Shown here: positions 47,667 to 58,417 of the stretch, piece by piece
How the letters are laid out: the number at the start of each line of letters is the position of its first letter
Numbering within the stretch: the stretch's first letter is position 1
DNA from: Aquatica leii
Lineage: Eukaryota; Arthropoda; Insecta; Coleoptera; Lampyridae
Length of the DNA stretch: 64,000 nucleotides
Reading direction: 5' to 3'
NCBI GenBank assembly: GCA_035610365.1
Contig: CM069434.1
Coordinates: forward strand, 103,280,806-103,344,805
Translations under genes and position numbers: made by a program
The notes under the pieces: model-generated
The model's input: only the letters and a program-made list of their open reading frames with translations
Database searches by the model: none
What the model was told of the DNA's origin: nothing

Positions 47667-49560
47667 AAACCTCCTATATAGAGGTTTCTCCAACGATTCC
47701 AATTCCGACATTTCTCAACTAACTACTCTAGAAGAATCCTTTGAAGCAGAGGTCTTGGTTATGTCTAAGTTAAACCGGTAAAGAATCTATGGCCAGACGT
47801 ATAGAGTTAATGGATGTATTGTCCCGCATCCAATTCATATTAAGAATGCCTACACAACATTCGGACATCTCTGATGCCGTTCGGAGCGTACAAACGGCTA
47901 TTCAGTCCGTAACTGACAAATTGTCAGCTCTTACCCAGCAGATTACAACTGGTCCAGTTTCGTATGCTAAAGAAGCTCGGTCGAGCAGAATTGCCAAGAG
48001 AGTGAACGTACCTCACGGCAAATCTCCAAAACCCCGAGACATACTTTAAACCAGCTAAGGATCCTAATGATGCTCTTTAATCCTACCTACGCTCGGTTTA
48101 CGACTAGACCGAGTGACGAAAGCTGGACGAAAATCCGTTTGCCTGGAGTCCGAAAAGACAAACCTGTCTAAAATCTTAGCGGATATCCTCAACAATGCTT
48201 TGTGATCAGACCGAAAGGCAAAGCCCTTCCTAAGATTTTTCTTTCGAAAGTTCTATCTACCTTTCCTCAGAGCAGTTCAAAGAAGCGACCCTTACGTTAA
48301 AGAACACCTTAAGTTCATAACAAAATACAAAAATACTTAATGGCCAGTCGTAGAGTCTTGGAATTTATCTAGGGTCAATGACCATGTGCGCACTTTAAGA
48401 TGCTTCAGGTGCCAGAAGTTTGGTTACCAACGAAGTGACTGCAATAGCGAGCTCCAAAGCGGTAATAGTGCTAAAAACACGATACGAACGATTGCCTAAA
48501 AACTGCAAAAGCCTCTGTATGTGTTAACTGTATGAGATATTGCCGTAAAAGCAATGTTGTAAAACACAAGGCGTCTTCTAACAACTGCCCGGCGTACTTA
48601 AAAATGTTTGACGCCAAGATATCTAATACCGATTATAGACTGTGAAGACGCTTTTCAGACTTTTAAGATTGCACAAGTGAATTTTCAGCATTCCCGTGCT
48701 GCCACCTTGAAAGTCATGAGCTTCTCCGCCGACAATGACATAGACATTCTACTGACTCAAGTGTCATATATGTATAGTTCTAGTTCAAGGTCACTGGTGC
48801 GGCATTGTCCTTTATCAGGTTTACCGCATCCACTTCTATATGGTATTTCTCGGCTATTATTTACAATAGCGCAAGGCTACCTTCAGTTATCTAACTAAGA
48901 CTGCACTAGCGTACCTATGATCACAGTTGGAAATACCTCCTTGAGTATCGTTGAAGTTTATTAGCCAACAAGCGAGGATGTTCGCATTCAACTACAACAT
49001 CTAGATATAGTTTTGGACAAACTAAAAGGCACCTTAATTAGTATAGCAGGTAATTTCAATGCAAAATGATCGTTTTGGCATTCCTTTCACGAGGTAGAAG
49101 TGTGGTGAACCTCGCGGGCAAACGTGACCTATGTATTATAAATGAACCTGATCAATATTTCACCTTTGCTAAACTCCAAGGTAATCCAAACATCTATGTC
49201 ACTCTAGCATAGCAATCTTTAGGTAGCAAAATTTCTAACTAGAAAGTTATTCCAGAGCTGATTGAAAGTGACCACCTACTGATACGTTTTGACTTGACCG
49301 TCAAAATCCTCCTTAAGCGTATCCTCGATGTCAGTCGCATAGATCTTGTCAAGCTGAACACAGGGGTAAGTGCTCTACTTCTTTATTATCTTCCACCTGG
49401 AGCTATCGATCCTAATCCTATTGACATCTCCATTGATAAGCTGACCAGGCTAATCCTCAAATCTAGCCTAATTGACTTAAACCACGTTTGCTCAAATTTT
49501 AGAGCTGGTGAAGTCGTACTTTGCTTAAGAAAACATACTTAAAAAGCCCCAGCACAGCTA
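47667..49560 (+). pseudogene. R1-clade non-LTR retrotransposon fragment (ORF1 and endonuclease)
   Basis: ORF1 pieces start MARRIELMDVLSRIQFILRM (47789) and end in a zinc-knuckle region with CFRCQKFGYQRSDC, where Tyr replaces the usual His, plus a second cluster CVNCMRYC. Then comes an apurinic-type endonuclease: FKIAQVNFQHSRAATLKV near 48.66 kb, IAGNFNAK near 49.04 kb, and GRSVVNLAGKRDLCIINEPD. Stops and frame changes are frequent. Reverse transcriptase is absent, so the fragment is truncated at its 3' side. Confidence 0.75.
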
Positions 49561-49770
49561 AAAACTCAATGGAAATACATAAGGGGGAAGAGGAAATAGA
49601 AACCTTGGAAAATTAAACTAAAACGAATATAAAAAATAATTCAAATATGAATAAAATAAAAGTTATAAGAATTATATGTAAAGAACTGGATGAGGATGTG
49701 TGGAAAAAGTTGGAAAAAGTAAGAGCAAAAAAAAAGAGGAGGGAACGATAACGCTGCATAAATTAAAACA

Positions 49771-50244
49771 ATGAATGTAAATAGATTAAGAAAAATGATA
49801 GAGTGTGTTCAAGACAAAACAGAAAATAATAAACATAATAGTACCAAAAAAATTGACGCACAGCAGAAAACTGAAAAACAATGTAATCAGAGTAGGACCT
49901 ACACGCTAGTCGTAGAGCAAGCGGAAAAGAACTACGAATTAGTAGCAAAAATGACAATACAGCTTAATGATAAAGCAGAAACCGAAAAAATCAGAACTAT
50001 AAAGAGTACTAAAGAGGGAAAACTGTTAATAACAATAGAAACAGACGAACAAGCGTTAAACAAAATAAAAGAAGAGAAAGGAAACAAAGAAATAAATATA
50101 AAGAAATTCGGAGAAAAAGTGAACACGAAAAACCTAATCATCATGAGAATGGACTTAATGACTGCAACCAAAGATATAAAAGAAACAATAAAACAACATG
50201 GAGACATAGAAAACTTAAAAATAGGAACGATTAGGGTAAGGTAA
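49771..50244 (+). CDS. ORF1-like protein of a non-LTR retrotransposon, partial
   Basis: A 157-codon frame has TYTLVVEQAEKNYELVAKM, then IRTIKSTKEGKLLITIETDE and NTKNLIIMRMDLMTATKDIK. This is the middle of a nucleic-acid-binding ORF1 of R1-like elements (the KEGKLLI and DxxTxxxDI blocks). The zinc knuckles that should follow are missing because the pogo-type element begins directly at the stop. It differs from the ORF1 fragment before it, so at least two non-LTR copies are present. Confidence 0.5.
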   Translation: MNVNRLRKMIECVQDKTENNKHNSTKKIDAQQKTEKQCNQSRTYTLVVEQAEKNYELVAKMTIQLNDKAETEKIRTIKSTKEGKLLITIETDEQALNKIKEEKGNKEINIKKFGEKVNTKNLIIMRMDLMTATKDIKETIKQHGDIENLKIGTIRVR

Positions 50245-50245
50245 A

Positions 50246-51560
50246 GTGGGCCACCATGAGACATAGGCCACCATGAGACAATCTAATATTTTTCTTTAGG
50301 TGACTTACCGCCACCTATTAATACAAGGAGTATACTACATACCCCCACCTGATACTATATTTGTGGTTGTGGAAAATATTAGATCAGCCCAGTATGTTGT
50401 GCCAACAAATTTTTTGCGCCAATTTTTTGGGAAGCTTTTCTGAAACGAATATTAAAGTTAAAGGTAAGATTTTTATAGCGACTTAAAGGCCATTTAGTAC
50501 CTTTATTTCAGTATTATAAAATTTATTAAATAATAAATCTTGTTAGTGTTAATCAACATTTTTATAAAAAAAACACAAATGGGCCACCATGAGACATAAT
50601 TTTGGGGCCACCATGAGACGCGTCTCATGGTGGCCCACAATAAAAATTTTTTTTACATATAAGGATAATACACTAATTTGAGGTTTTATAAATATTTTAG
50701 ATGTCTAGAGGACGTACGAGGAAGAACCAGAAAGGGTCATTTTCTGAAGAGAGTATGAGCAACGCCGTCCGACAAGTGTTAATAGAAGAAAATGGAATAA
50801 AAATTTTGCTTGATAAGCAGCCTCAGAAAATGGCGTATCCTTTCAAACTTTAAGTAGATATGTTAAAAAAGAGTTAAATCTCAACTTACAAATACAACTG
50901 AAGAGGAATTGTAAACACCGTTTGGTTTTTACTGAAGATGAAGAAGAGAAATTAGTTGAGTATGTTATTAAGTGCTCAAAAATGTGCTATCGTAGAACCA
51001 CAAAAGATACACGTGTCTTAGCTTACGAAATGGCTAAAATTAATTCAGAAAAGATACCCGCAACTTGGGAACAGAACAAAACAGCAGCTATTAACTGGCT
51101 ACATGGATTCCTAGAGAGACACAATAATAAGCTAAGCATTCAACAACCTGAAGGTTGCAGTCTTGCAAGGGCCTCTTTATTTAACGAGCATAATGTTAAT
51201 TTATTCTTTGACAACCTTCAAAGGGCATATGGCCGTTCGGAAACTAAACAAGTGAGCTAATGCACGAGTGGAGAACGTGGTGTATTACTAATAACTTGTT
51301 GTGTAATCAGTGCTACGGGAAATACACTACCTCATCTTATGGTGTTCCCCAGGAAAAATTTTAAACATCATATGTTAAATGGTGCCCCACCCGGTACTTT
51401 AGGCTTAGTAACTCCTTCAGGATAGATGAATTCAATACAGTGGATCTTCTAAAGACAATCCAACAATATTGATTCTAGATAACCATGAGAGCCATCTTAC
51501 AAATGAAACTCTCAATTTACCAAAGGAATTCGGTGTTATAATGATAACCTTGGATGGATG
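50246..51560 (+). pseudogene. pogo/Tigger-type transposase, frameshifted and 3'-truncated
   Basis: ATG at 50701 begins MSRGRTRKNQKGSFSEESMS, a psq-type helix-turn-helix. A frame change near 50835 leads to GVSFQTLSRYVKKELNLNLQ, then FTEDEEEKLVEYVIKCSKMC and WLHGFLERHNNKLS (a CENP-B-type DNA-binding domain). After more frame changes the DDE catalytic part appears in pieces: GERGVLLITC-like sequence near 51.27 kb, FPRKNFKHHMLNGAPPGTLG, and ILDNHESHLTNETLNLPKEF with the second catalytic Asp. The end with the third acidic residue and the 3' terminal repeat are missing. The family moves by cut-and-paste into TA sites; this copy cannot. Confidence 0.85.
50248..50636 (+). repeat. GGGCCACCATGAGAC repeats and a 32-bp perfect palindrome at the pogo 5' end
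   Basis: (G)GGCCACCATGAGACA occurs at 50248, 50266 and 50581, and at 50605-50636 it is joined to its own inverse complement as a perfect 32-bp palindrome. These lie between the element start and the transposase ATG. Confidence 0.9.
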
Positions 51561-51572
51561 AGCATATTTGTT

Positions 51573-51674
51573 AAAAATTTAGAACAGAGCATTGAGAACA
51601 TTAAAGATATTAATAAGATAAAACAAATAATAAGAAAATGAATGAAAGAAGACGCAGAAATATGGTTTTTAATG
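51573..51674 (+). repeat. 102-bp direct repeat, right copy
   Basis: It matches 47565-47666, with differences at about five or six positions. The gag frame continues directly from this copy into AEIWFLMVEQD. Confidence 0.85.
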
Positions 51675-52555
51675 GTTGAGCAGGACGTGCATACGTTTGA
51701 AGAGTTCAAAATCGCATTCTTGAATAAATGTTGGGGTAGAATAGTACAGAGTAAGGTAAGAAGATTGATTACAACTGGAAAATACAAGAGTTATGAAGGA
51801 TCAAGAAAGATTTACGCTACGAAGTAAGACAATTAAAGCCAGCGATGGAAGATCAAGAAATAATTTACTACGTGGGAGAACATTTTGAGGAGGACGCGAA
51901 CAGAAGGATAGGATCATCAAATATTGGTAGTATAGAAGAATTTATGCAAATTTTAAAACATTTAAATCAAACAATGGAATTTGTAAAAGAAGGACATGAA
52001 AATTATAGAAGTTATAATGATGGATGGAGAAGATGCGATAATCATAGACAGAATGTTCTTAGGAATTCCAACCAACAACCAGATAATGTAAGAAGATATA
52101 ATAATTATAAAGACAGAATTTTTAGATTACGAGCTAAACTAATTAATAATTACACACACCCAAAAAAATTTATAGATTTTAGTAATTATAAAGAATATGA
52201 AGAAAAAATTGTATCTTTCCCAAAAATAGAAGTCGAATTTGAAAATGTAAAATTATGTGTATTATTGGATGCCGGTGCTGAGGTTTCGTTGATCGATTAT
52301 AATTGGATGCAAAACAACATGAATTATTTTGAAAACAAGATTATAAATATTAAAAATTTTAATGTAGTAACTGAGAATAGAAAGAAAATATCCATAATAG
52401 ATAGCATGGTGTATGGATCGTTAAGGATTGCGGATATGACGATTGGACATGGTTGGTTGATGATGAAGAATATGAAAATGAATGGTTTATTAAGAATGGT
52501 CGTTTTAGGAAAGTTTGAAATAAATTTAAACCTGGAAGAAAAAAAAATTACGTAG
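51642..52555 (+). pseudogene. Gag capsid remainder and retroviral-type protease
   Basis: The first frame has AEIWFLMVEQDVHTFEEFKI and LNKCWG, the capsid start. After a frame change (51845) there is a 236-codon frame with ADxDxxI-like helices, NDGWRRCDNHRQNV, and a protease: KIEVEFENVKLCVLLDAGAE followed by VSLID, where DAGA stands for the usual D(T/S)GA. The protein ends near 52555. Context is the same strand and order as the downstream polymerase fragments. Confidence 0.65.
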
Positions 52556-52873
52556 AAAATTTAGAAGTAGAATGGAAAAGTACAGAAGATGAAGAATATC
52601 ATGAGGAAGCAATGTTAAATTTTAATAAGATAAATAATAATAAAACGATTAAAAAAGAAATGAAGTATAAATGCCCACAAGAATACAAAGAAAATGTAGT
52701 ATCACTTTTAAGAATAACTAAAGATTTATTTGATGACGAATATGAGTATGTATTGTTCATTGTCAACGAATAATTATTTAAGGCCAGGTCATATCAAGTT
52801 CCACAAAGTTTAAAAGGAAAGGTTTGGAAAGAAATCAAAAAATGGAAAAGCAAGGTATCATTGAAAGGTCTAG

Positions 52874-53101
52874 GTGAACCATTTGCATCGTTGTCGGAAC
52901 ATGTTTGTTCGTCTGTTGAAGTTTCGAAACTCGCAAAAATTCGGAGAAAACGTTAAACCATCTCTTCTGTGTTATAACTGTAAAGGATCTCATTTATTCC
53001 AATATTGTGATCAACCTATAAATTTACATTGTCATTCATGTGGAAAACTAGGAATTGCCAAATTAAGATGTCTTAATTGTAATCCAAAAAACTTGTTATG
53101 A
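52874..53101 (+). pseudogene. Gag zinc-cluster fragment
   Basis: The 75-codon frame ends CYNCKGSHLFQYC, CHSCGKLGIAKLRC, CLNC. The layout (a CCH-C knuckle, then a CxxCGK cluster without His) mirrors the C-terminus of the intact gag at 1.05-2.45 kb. It lies after the protease-bearing frame rather than before it, so this part may be rearranged or come from another copy. Confidence 0.55.
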
Positions 53102-53599
53102 GATCTAGTCTTAGAACCGGCCTGACTTCTACTTCAGGTTCTCACTGTTATTGTAAATAGTAGCGTAGTTAATAATTGTAGTAATTTGGAAATTGTTGTT
53201 CACAGTATTAGTTCGTCAATTCGTTAGATAACTCAACACAAATAGTTAGTGCAATAACAGTTATGAATGCTTCTACCTCGAACATTCCAAAATCGTGGTT
53301 TCAATCCAAAAACAATGGTTTCTTTCAGTATTGTTAACGGATCATATTTAATCCAAAACATTTTGTGTAGTATTTAATAGTGATTCTAGTCTATCTTGTG
53401 TAGGGAAAGACAGGACTGCTACAATTTTATCGTTCGGATACAAACCTAACAGAGTTGCACCATTTGTTTGTGAATCAACAAACTCAGACATTACAACAGT
53501 TACGGAAGTTTTTGTTATTTCGTTGTATCTTGAGAAACGGAAATTGACTTTGAAGTTCTTCCATTTACCTTTGTTATCGGTATTGTTATTGTTTGGTTG

Positions 53600-54260
53600 A
53601 AGTAGATCAACAAACTTTTCTTCAAGTCCCGTTTCTGCTCGTGGTTCATTTCGTTATAAGATAATGCCTTTTGGTCTTACGATCAAACCGACAACTTTCC
53701 AAAGGTTGACTGATGATGTGTTTGATTTTGAGTTACATCCATATGCACCTGTATTTTTAAACGACATTTTGATTTGTACTACTAATTTTGAAACTCATTG
53801 TAAAATACTTAGGGAAATTTTTAACAGATTGCATTCTGCAGGTCTTAAAGTAAATCTGCAGAAATATAAATTTGCTTGTAAAGAAGTTAATTGCTTAGGC
53901 TCTAAAGAATGTAAAGCAGTTACTCACATCTTTAGGCATGGCAGTATGGTATAAGAAATTTATTAAAAACTTTCCCACATTAGTGTCGCTTCTTTCTATG
54001 ATTGTCAAAAAAAAATTCTTTACCGGTCGTCTAACTCGTTGGTTTTTGCGATTACAAGTATTTAATTTTGAAATTTCGTATAGAAAAAGCTCATTGAATT
54101 GTGTAGTCGAGGCTTGGTACAATGGAAAGTTTCATAAAGCTACTACTTCGCCAGATTTGCATTCCAATTGGAAAATAAAGTCTAATCGTTTGTCTTATTT
54201 TAAAAAATGCTTTCTGAAAAGTGAATTAGAAGATCCTAGTGAGCAGTGGAACTAGTAATT
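53600..54260 (+). pseudogene. Gypsy reverse transcriptase and RNase H remnant
   Basis: MPFGLTIKPTTFQRLTDDVF starts the conserved B-C region. The active-site block reads PVFLNDILICTTNFETHCKI, so the usual YLDD is FLND and inactive. LHSAGLKVNLQKYKFACKEV follows, then in another frame WYKKFIKNFPTLVSLLSMIV and GRLTRWFLRLQVFNFEISYR, the RNase H border region. Earlier motifs are not recognisable. Confidence 0.75.
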
Positions 54261-54299
54261 CTCTATTCAAATAAGCTTAAATTGTTGAAAAATTCTTAT

Positions 54300-55180
54300 G
54301 ACGATGTTATGTTAGGTCAATTTGGCGTCCATAAGTCACATTGGAGATTTGGTACAACGTTATGTCAAACATTGCAATACTTGTCAGAGAGACAAACTTT
54401 CTAATCACTCTTCGTATGGAAAAAAGTATACACGTTATTTAGTTAAACCGTTTAATATTGTATCAAACCATTTAATGAGTTTGTTTCCACGGAGTAACGA
54501 ATTAAGCCACTTCGTCTGTTATTGCAGATAAATTTTGTTTTTGTATATTGATTCGCTTTGGTTGTCTTTGAGTTTTGTTGTCTAATAATGCCAAAAATTT
54601 GTTAGTTTATCGATAAAAGATTTAGCACATAACTGTAATATAGGGTACAGAACACACCATATTATCATTCACAGGTAAACTATACAGAACGTAGTAATAG
54701 GAACATCAAACAGTTGATAGTTATCTTGAAGATAGTCTTCAACATTAGTATAACCGTTTGATTGAGATTCAATTTGCTCATAACTCGTCAGTTCAAGAGT
54801 CAACAAAGTATTTTCTTGCATTTTTAAATTTTGGTAAAGAAGGAAATGAAAAACTTCTTTCTAAAGCAAATATTATTGATCGTGATCACTTAGTAATTGG
54901 GCTAATAGAATTTCCAAATTAAAGGACATATTCGTAAGTGCTGAGCGAAATATCCTCAAAGCTAGTCAAAATCAAAGTACTCGTTGATGGTTACCGGCCA
55001 GAATATGGCATCCATCAAAGCTGAAATCGTATAGTTATTCTATTAGTACATAAGTGACACATCTTCAGTAACCTATGGGTTCAACGCTGGACGGAAACGT
55101 GTAACGCATAATTTCAAATTTAATTGTCGCTCAAACCCATACGTTAAAGTTTTAATAGTACGCTTATAGAAATTTTATGT
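54300..55180 (+). pseudogene. Gypsy integrase remnant
   Basis: RYVKHCNTCQRDKLSNHSSY (zinc region) is followed by broken frames including IEIQFAHNSSVQESTKYFLA and FLNFGKEGNEKLLSKA, the conserved integrase stretch before the C-terminal domain. Many stops occur. It ends near 55.18 kb, about 200 bases before the repeat of the LTR block. Confidence 0.7.
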
Positions 55181-55388
55181 TAAATAGCAATCTCGCAAAT
55201 GTCAAAAATGTCATGCTCAACACCCATTTTTTCTTTTTTTATTGTGCCGTTTGTTAAATGCACACGTTGTTTCAACAACTTTCTTAATGTAATTAAAAAT
55301 TAATTTTGTAGAATTTATCGTAATTTCGTTGTATCCTTAACAGCTTTAAGATTTGGTAATCAAAAACAGTTTGGATCTATATTAAAAA

Positions 55389-55612
55389 TGGTAATTGAAC
55401 ATGACTTGTTTAATAGAAATAAAATGGCGTCATGAAATTGTAGTATCGATTCCATAATTGTATTAGAAATCTAATTTGAATTGAAAATAGCAACCCAACT
55501 GCGATATTAAGTAGCATAGATGGGAGTCGCCTTTATAGCTACTAATCGTTCGTTATAGTAGTTGAAGAATTGACATTTTCTGGAGTCTACAGATTTGTAA
55601 AATTCCATGCGC
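55389..55612 (+). repeat. Second copy of the putative LTR block
   Basis: It is a direct repeat of about 44212-44435 with roughly 80% identity by eye. Similarity ends at TGTAAAATTCCAT, so this LTR is truncated or was cut by later insertion. Confidence 0.65.
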
Positions 55613-56133
55613 CAAAACGGTAGAAATATTCACTGCAGATCTCGTTTACATCTGTCGAACACTGACGGTAAACAAATTGCACAACACAATTATAAAAACG
55701 AATATAGTTAGTTTAACAAAGAGAAAGTTTTTAAATCAAGGTAGAACTGCAGCAGATAAATAGAAAATAGCAAAAAAATTAGTACAGAACTTATCCCACC
55801 AAAGTTCCTTGTAACAAATAGCACCGTTTACCACTTCTTTTACAGTTATGGACAAAAGTATACGTAGTATGTGAGCTTACGTACGACGTTATGTGTCTAA
55901 CTTTGATTTTGATTACATTGAGAATGATTGAAGAAACTTGAGGGGTGTCACATCAGCGTACTTAAGATAAGCTAAGTTACATAAGGTTAAAAATGATTTA
56001 AAGGTAAAATGAATTAGTATGATCTACGCATTGATTAATTAAAACAAGTAATCCGGTGAATTTTTAAATAAACACTTTCTGAAAGCTAACTGATAATTTG
56101 AAAATCAAATATATAGTATTTTTCGATACGATA
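55613..56133. other. No feature recognised
   Basis: Mixed AT-rich DNA, possibly further LTR remnants; no domain seen. Confidence 0.4.
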
Positions 56134-56349
56134 CTAAGCGAACTTTAGAAGGAGGCGCAAGTCATCAAAACCCGTGGCGTTAGAAATAAGGCGGACTCCA
56201 GAGATGTTAATCCATTGACTCGGATCGTAAAGCTTATGGAGATCTTTAGTTGAGTATCCCCATCTACGAGGAAATAATGATGATTCCCACAGATTTATAT
56301 CCCCGAGAAAGCCGTGTAGTAGTCCGTAGAACCTCGCTGAGAACGCCAC
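56134..56349 (-). CDS. Small unrecognised frame of balanced composition
   Basis: The 71-codon frame reads MAFSARFYGLLHGFLGDINL, then SSLFPRRWGYSTKDLHKLYD and WINISGVRLISNATGFDDLR. Base composition is clearly less AT-rich than its surroundings, and the residues are diverse and protein-like (several Trp, Pro, Gly). It has no partner frame on either side, so it could be a stranded exon or the relic of an inserted sequence. I do not recognise it; chance openness cannot be excluded. Confidence 0.3.
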   Translation of the reverse strand: MAFSARFYGLLHGFLGDINLWESSLFPRRWGYSTKDLHKLYDPSQWINISGVRLISNATGFDDLRLLLKFA

Positions 56350-56704
56350 GCAATTAACAAAATTGCGGTTAGTATATTGAACAATTTTTCATTAGCACAT
56401 TCAAATGTAGCGAACGGCGTCCTGATACTACCAAACCGTTCCCAGCAATCTCAAGTACTTAAATGGATGAATAAAAGTTCCTTTTGGTTTGCGGTTGAAT
56501 CAAAAGATCACAAAGAAAAAAAAACACAAAATTTAAAAAACGTAAATGCTATTGATTATAGTTTTTTGTTAATAAATAAAGTTTATTTAAAAAAAAGAAA
56601 AGTAAAAAAAAAACAAAAAAGAGAACTAGTTTTGTTGACTGAAAAAATTAGGTAAGAAAAAAAACTTTTATAAAACAGATGTAAAAAAAATCAAAAAAAC
56701 TATT

Positions 56705-56729
56705 AAATTACCAGTCCACCAATAATAAA
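56705..56729 (+). repeat. 25-bp inverted repeat, left copy
   Basis: AAATTACCAGTCCACCAATAATAAA is the exact inverse complement of 61929-61953. The pair brackets the gypsy element at 57-61.8 kb. Confidence 0.8.
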
Positions 56730-56982
56730 CTCGTTAACTTTTAAAATTCAAACAAATTCTTGAATTACTAGAGTTGATTTATATTAAAATATCAAACAAA
56801 AAATTTTTGTTGAACGATCAAACCAATTTCAATTATGACTTTAAACTTCAATTTTCTTAGATTTGTTTCTAAATTGCACCATCTTCCTTTTTTAAAAGAA
56901 TTTACATTCAATATTTTCTAAAACTTACATTTTTTAATTATCTAGTATTTTCATATTTGACATTTTTCAAAAAAATGTAAGT

Positions 56983-57115
56983 TGTAACGCCACTGACTCC
57001 CGGAATGCCCCTGTCATAGTATTACAGCCCACTTTATTACCGACTATGTAATGTGTAATGTACATATATTAAGGTGTAAAGATGTAATGTGTTGTGTGGT
57101 TTATGGTAAAATAAA
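56983..57115 (+). repeat. Left LTR of the duplicated gypsy element
   Basis: TGTAACGCCACTGACTCCCG through TTTATGGTAAAATA. It differs from the right LTR at several positions. Confidence 0.75.
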
Positions 57116-58417
57116 GCAAAAGCTCTCCTACCAAAATTTATGCCTTATAACCTCAGATCCCGCCAGATTATAAACGAAAACGTCACCATGGAACCAGTTA
57201 CTCCAATAAATGCTAACAGTAATTTTTCAAAATGCCAGTCGCGTTTTGTTGGAAAGAAAAACAAAGATTGCGACGCCTTCATCGACGCAAACAACGTTTA
57301 CAAGAAATGTTTACAGATCTCAGACGCGAACGCGATCAAGAGCCTGTCCATGGTATTGGATGACTTGGCGGTCACTTGGTACCAGAGTGTAAAGGCCACT
57401 ATCACCTCCTGGGACAATGCCCTCAAACCGCTTAGGCAGGCGTTTGGATTTAATAAACCCTTGCACCAAATCTTTAGAGAACTCTTCTCGAAAGAGCAGG
57501 GCGAAAAAGAACCTACGGATGTGTTCGTAACCTCCGCTCGTGCACTATTAGCTCGCTTATCTCCTACGCCCAAACTTTATCAAACACATCAAATAGATAT
57601 GATATACGGACTACTGAATCGGAAAATCCGACCACGATTGCCGCGCAACGACGTTAAAACTTTTAACGATTTAATCGATAAAGCTAGAAACATAGAAGAC
57701 AGCTTTGCTGAAACTTCAGTACAACAAATTATCAGTACTACTGCGTCTTCGGAAAAACATTCATAATTACGCCCCAAATGCTGGTATTGCAAAAATTTTG
57801 GACATGTACAAGCAGAATGTCGCAAATATGCTTCAAACCAGTCACAGAGTTCACAATCAAAAGCGGAAGCACCCAAACCAGGTTTGCAGAACAATGCACA
57901 ACTAACATGTTTTGATTGCGGAAATCCATGCTATATACGATCGCAGTGTCCTACTTGCAAAACGCCAAGTACATCCACACCTACCGTTAACAATGCCGCC
58001 TTCATCGAATTGTTATCCACCGATGTGCGCATACCAACGAGTTCTTCTCGGTCCTTAATGTTAATTACAGTTTTTGACAAAACCGGCTTAGCATATGTTG
58101 ATTCTGGTGCAACATGCAGTCTTGCAGGTTACAAATTGTATTCGTATTTGCGATCAATTGATTGCCCGTTCACCACGACAAACATGCAAATGATTCTAGC
58201 CGATGGTCAAGCCAGAATGGTTAACGCCGAAGTCTTCCAATGCAATGTTCAACTTCAGAACATAACAATTTCTACGTCGTTCGTAGCAATACCCGAATAC
58301 ACCAATAGCAGATCTCTTCTTAGAGTTGCTCATGCGCAAATCATTCTGAATTTTTCCCAAATGCCATAGTCGTTTGCTGATGACCCAAACTATAATTTTG
58401 ATTTTTATCAAGAACCT
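57055..58417 (+). repeat. Tandem unit 1, 1,363 bp
   Basis: This unit, from the LTR middle to the protease end, is followed immediately by a second copy at 58418-59780. Corresponding landmarks (start codon, stops) are all exactly 1,363 bases apart. Substitutions between copies are few. Confidence 0.92.
57140..58369 (+). pseudogene. Gypsy gag-protease, copy 1, with in-frame stop
   Basis: ATG at 57140 begins MPYNLRSRQIINENVTMEPV; a capsid-like region follows (DDLAVTWYQSVKATITSWDN, RELFSKEQGEKEPTDVF). A TAA at 57764-57766 interrupts the frame, which then continues without shift into zinc knuckles CWYCKNFGHVQAEC and CFDCGNPCYIRSQC, and protease LAYVDSGATCSLAGYKLYSY. A TAG at 58367-58369 ends it. 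Gag and protease would normally be one polyprotein with pol. Copy 2 has the same two stops, so both predate the duplication or are tolerated by readthrough. Confidence 0.85.

Larger units (their letters stand above)
44210..55612 (+). mobile_element. Decayed gypsy-type element with lysine primer site, interrupted by other elements
   Basis: The order is putative LTR, primer site, leader with a gag-like fragment, gag (46.8-47.67 kb), a foreign block (47.67-51.57 kb), gag continued with protease (51.57-52.56 kb), zinc cluster (52.9-53.1 kb), reverse transcriptase and RNase H (53.6-54.2 kb), integrase (54.3-55.2 kb) and a repeat of the LTR block (55.39-55.61 kb). The colinear order on one strand supports a single element, though patching from two related copies cannot be excluded. 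Confidence 0.65.
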
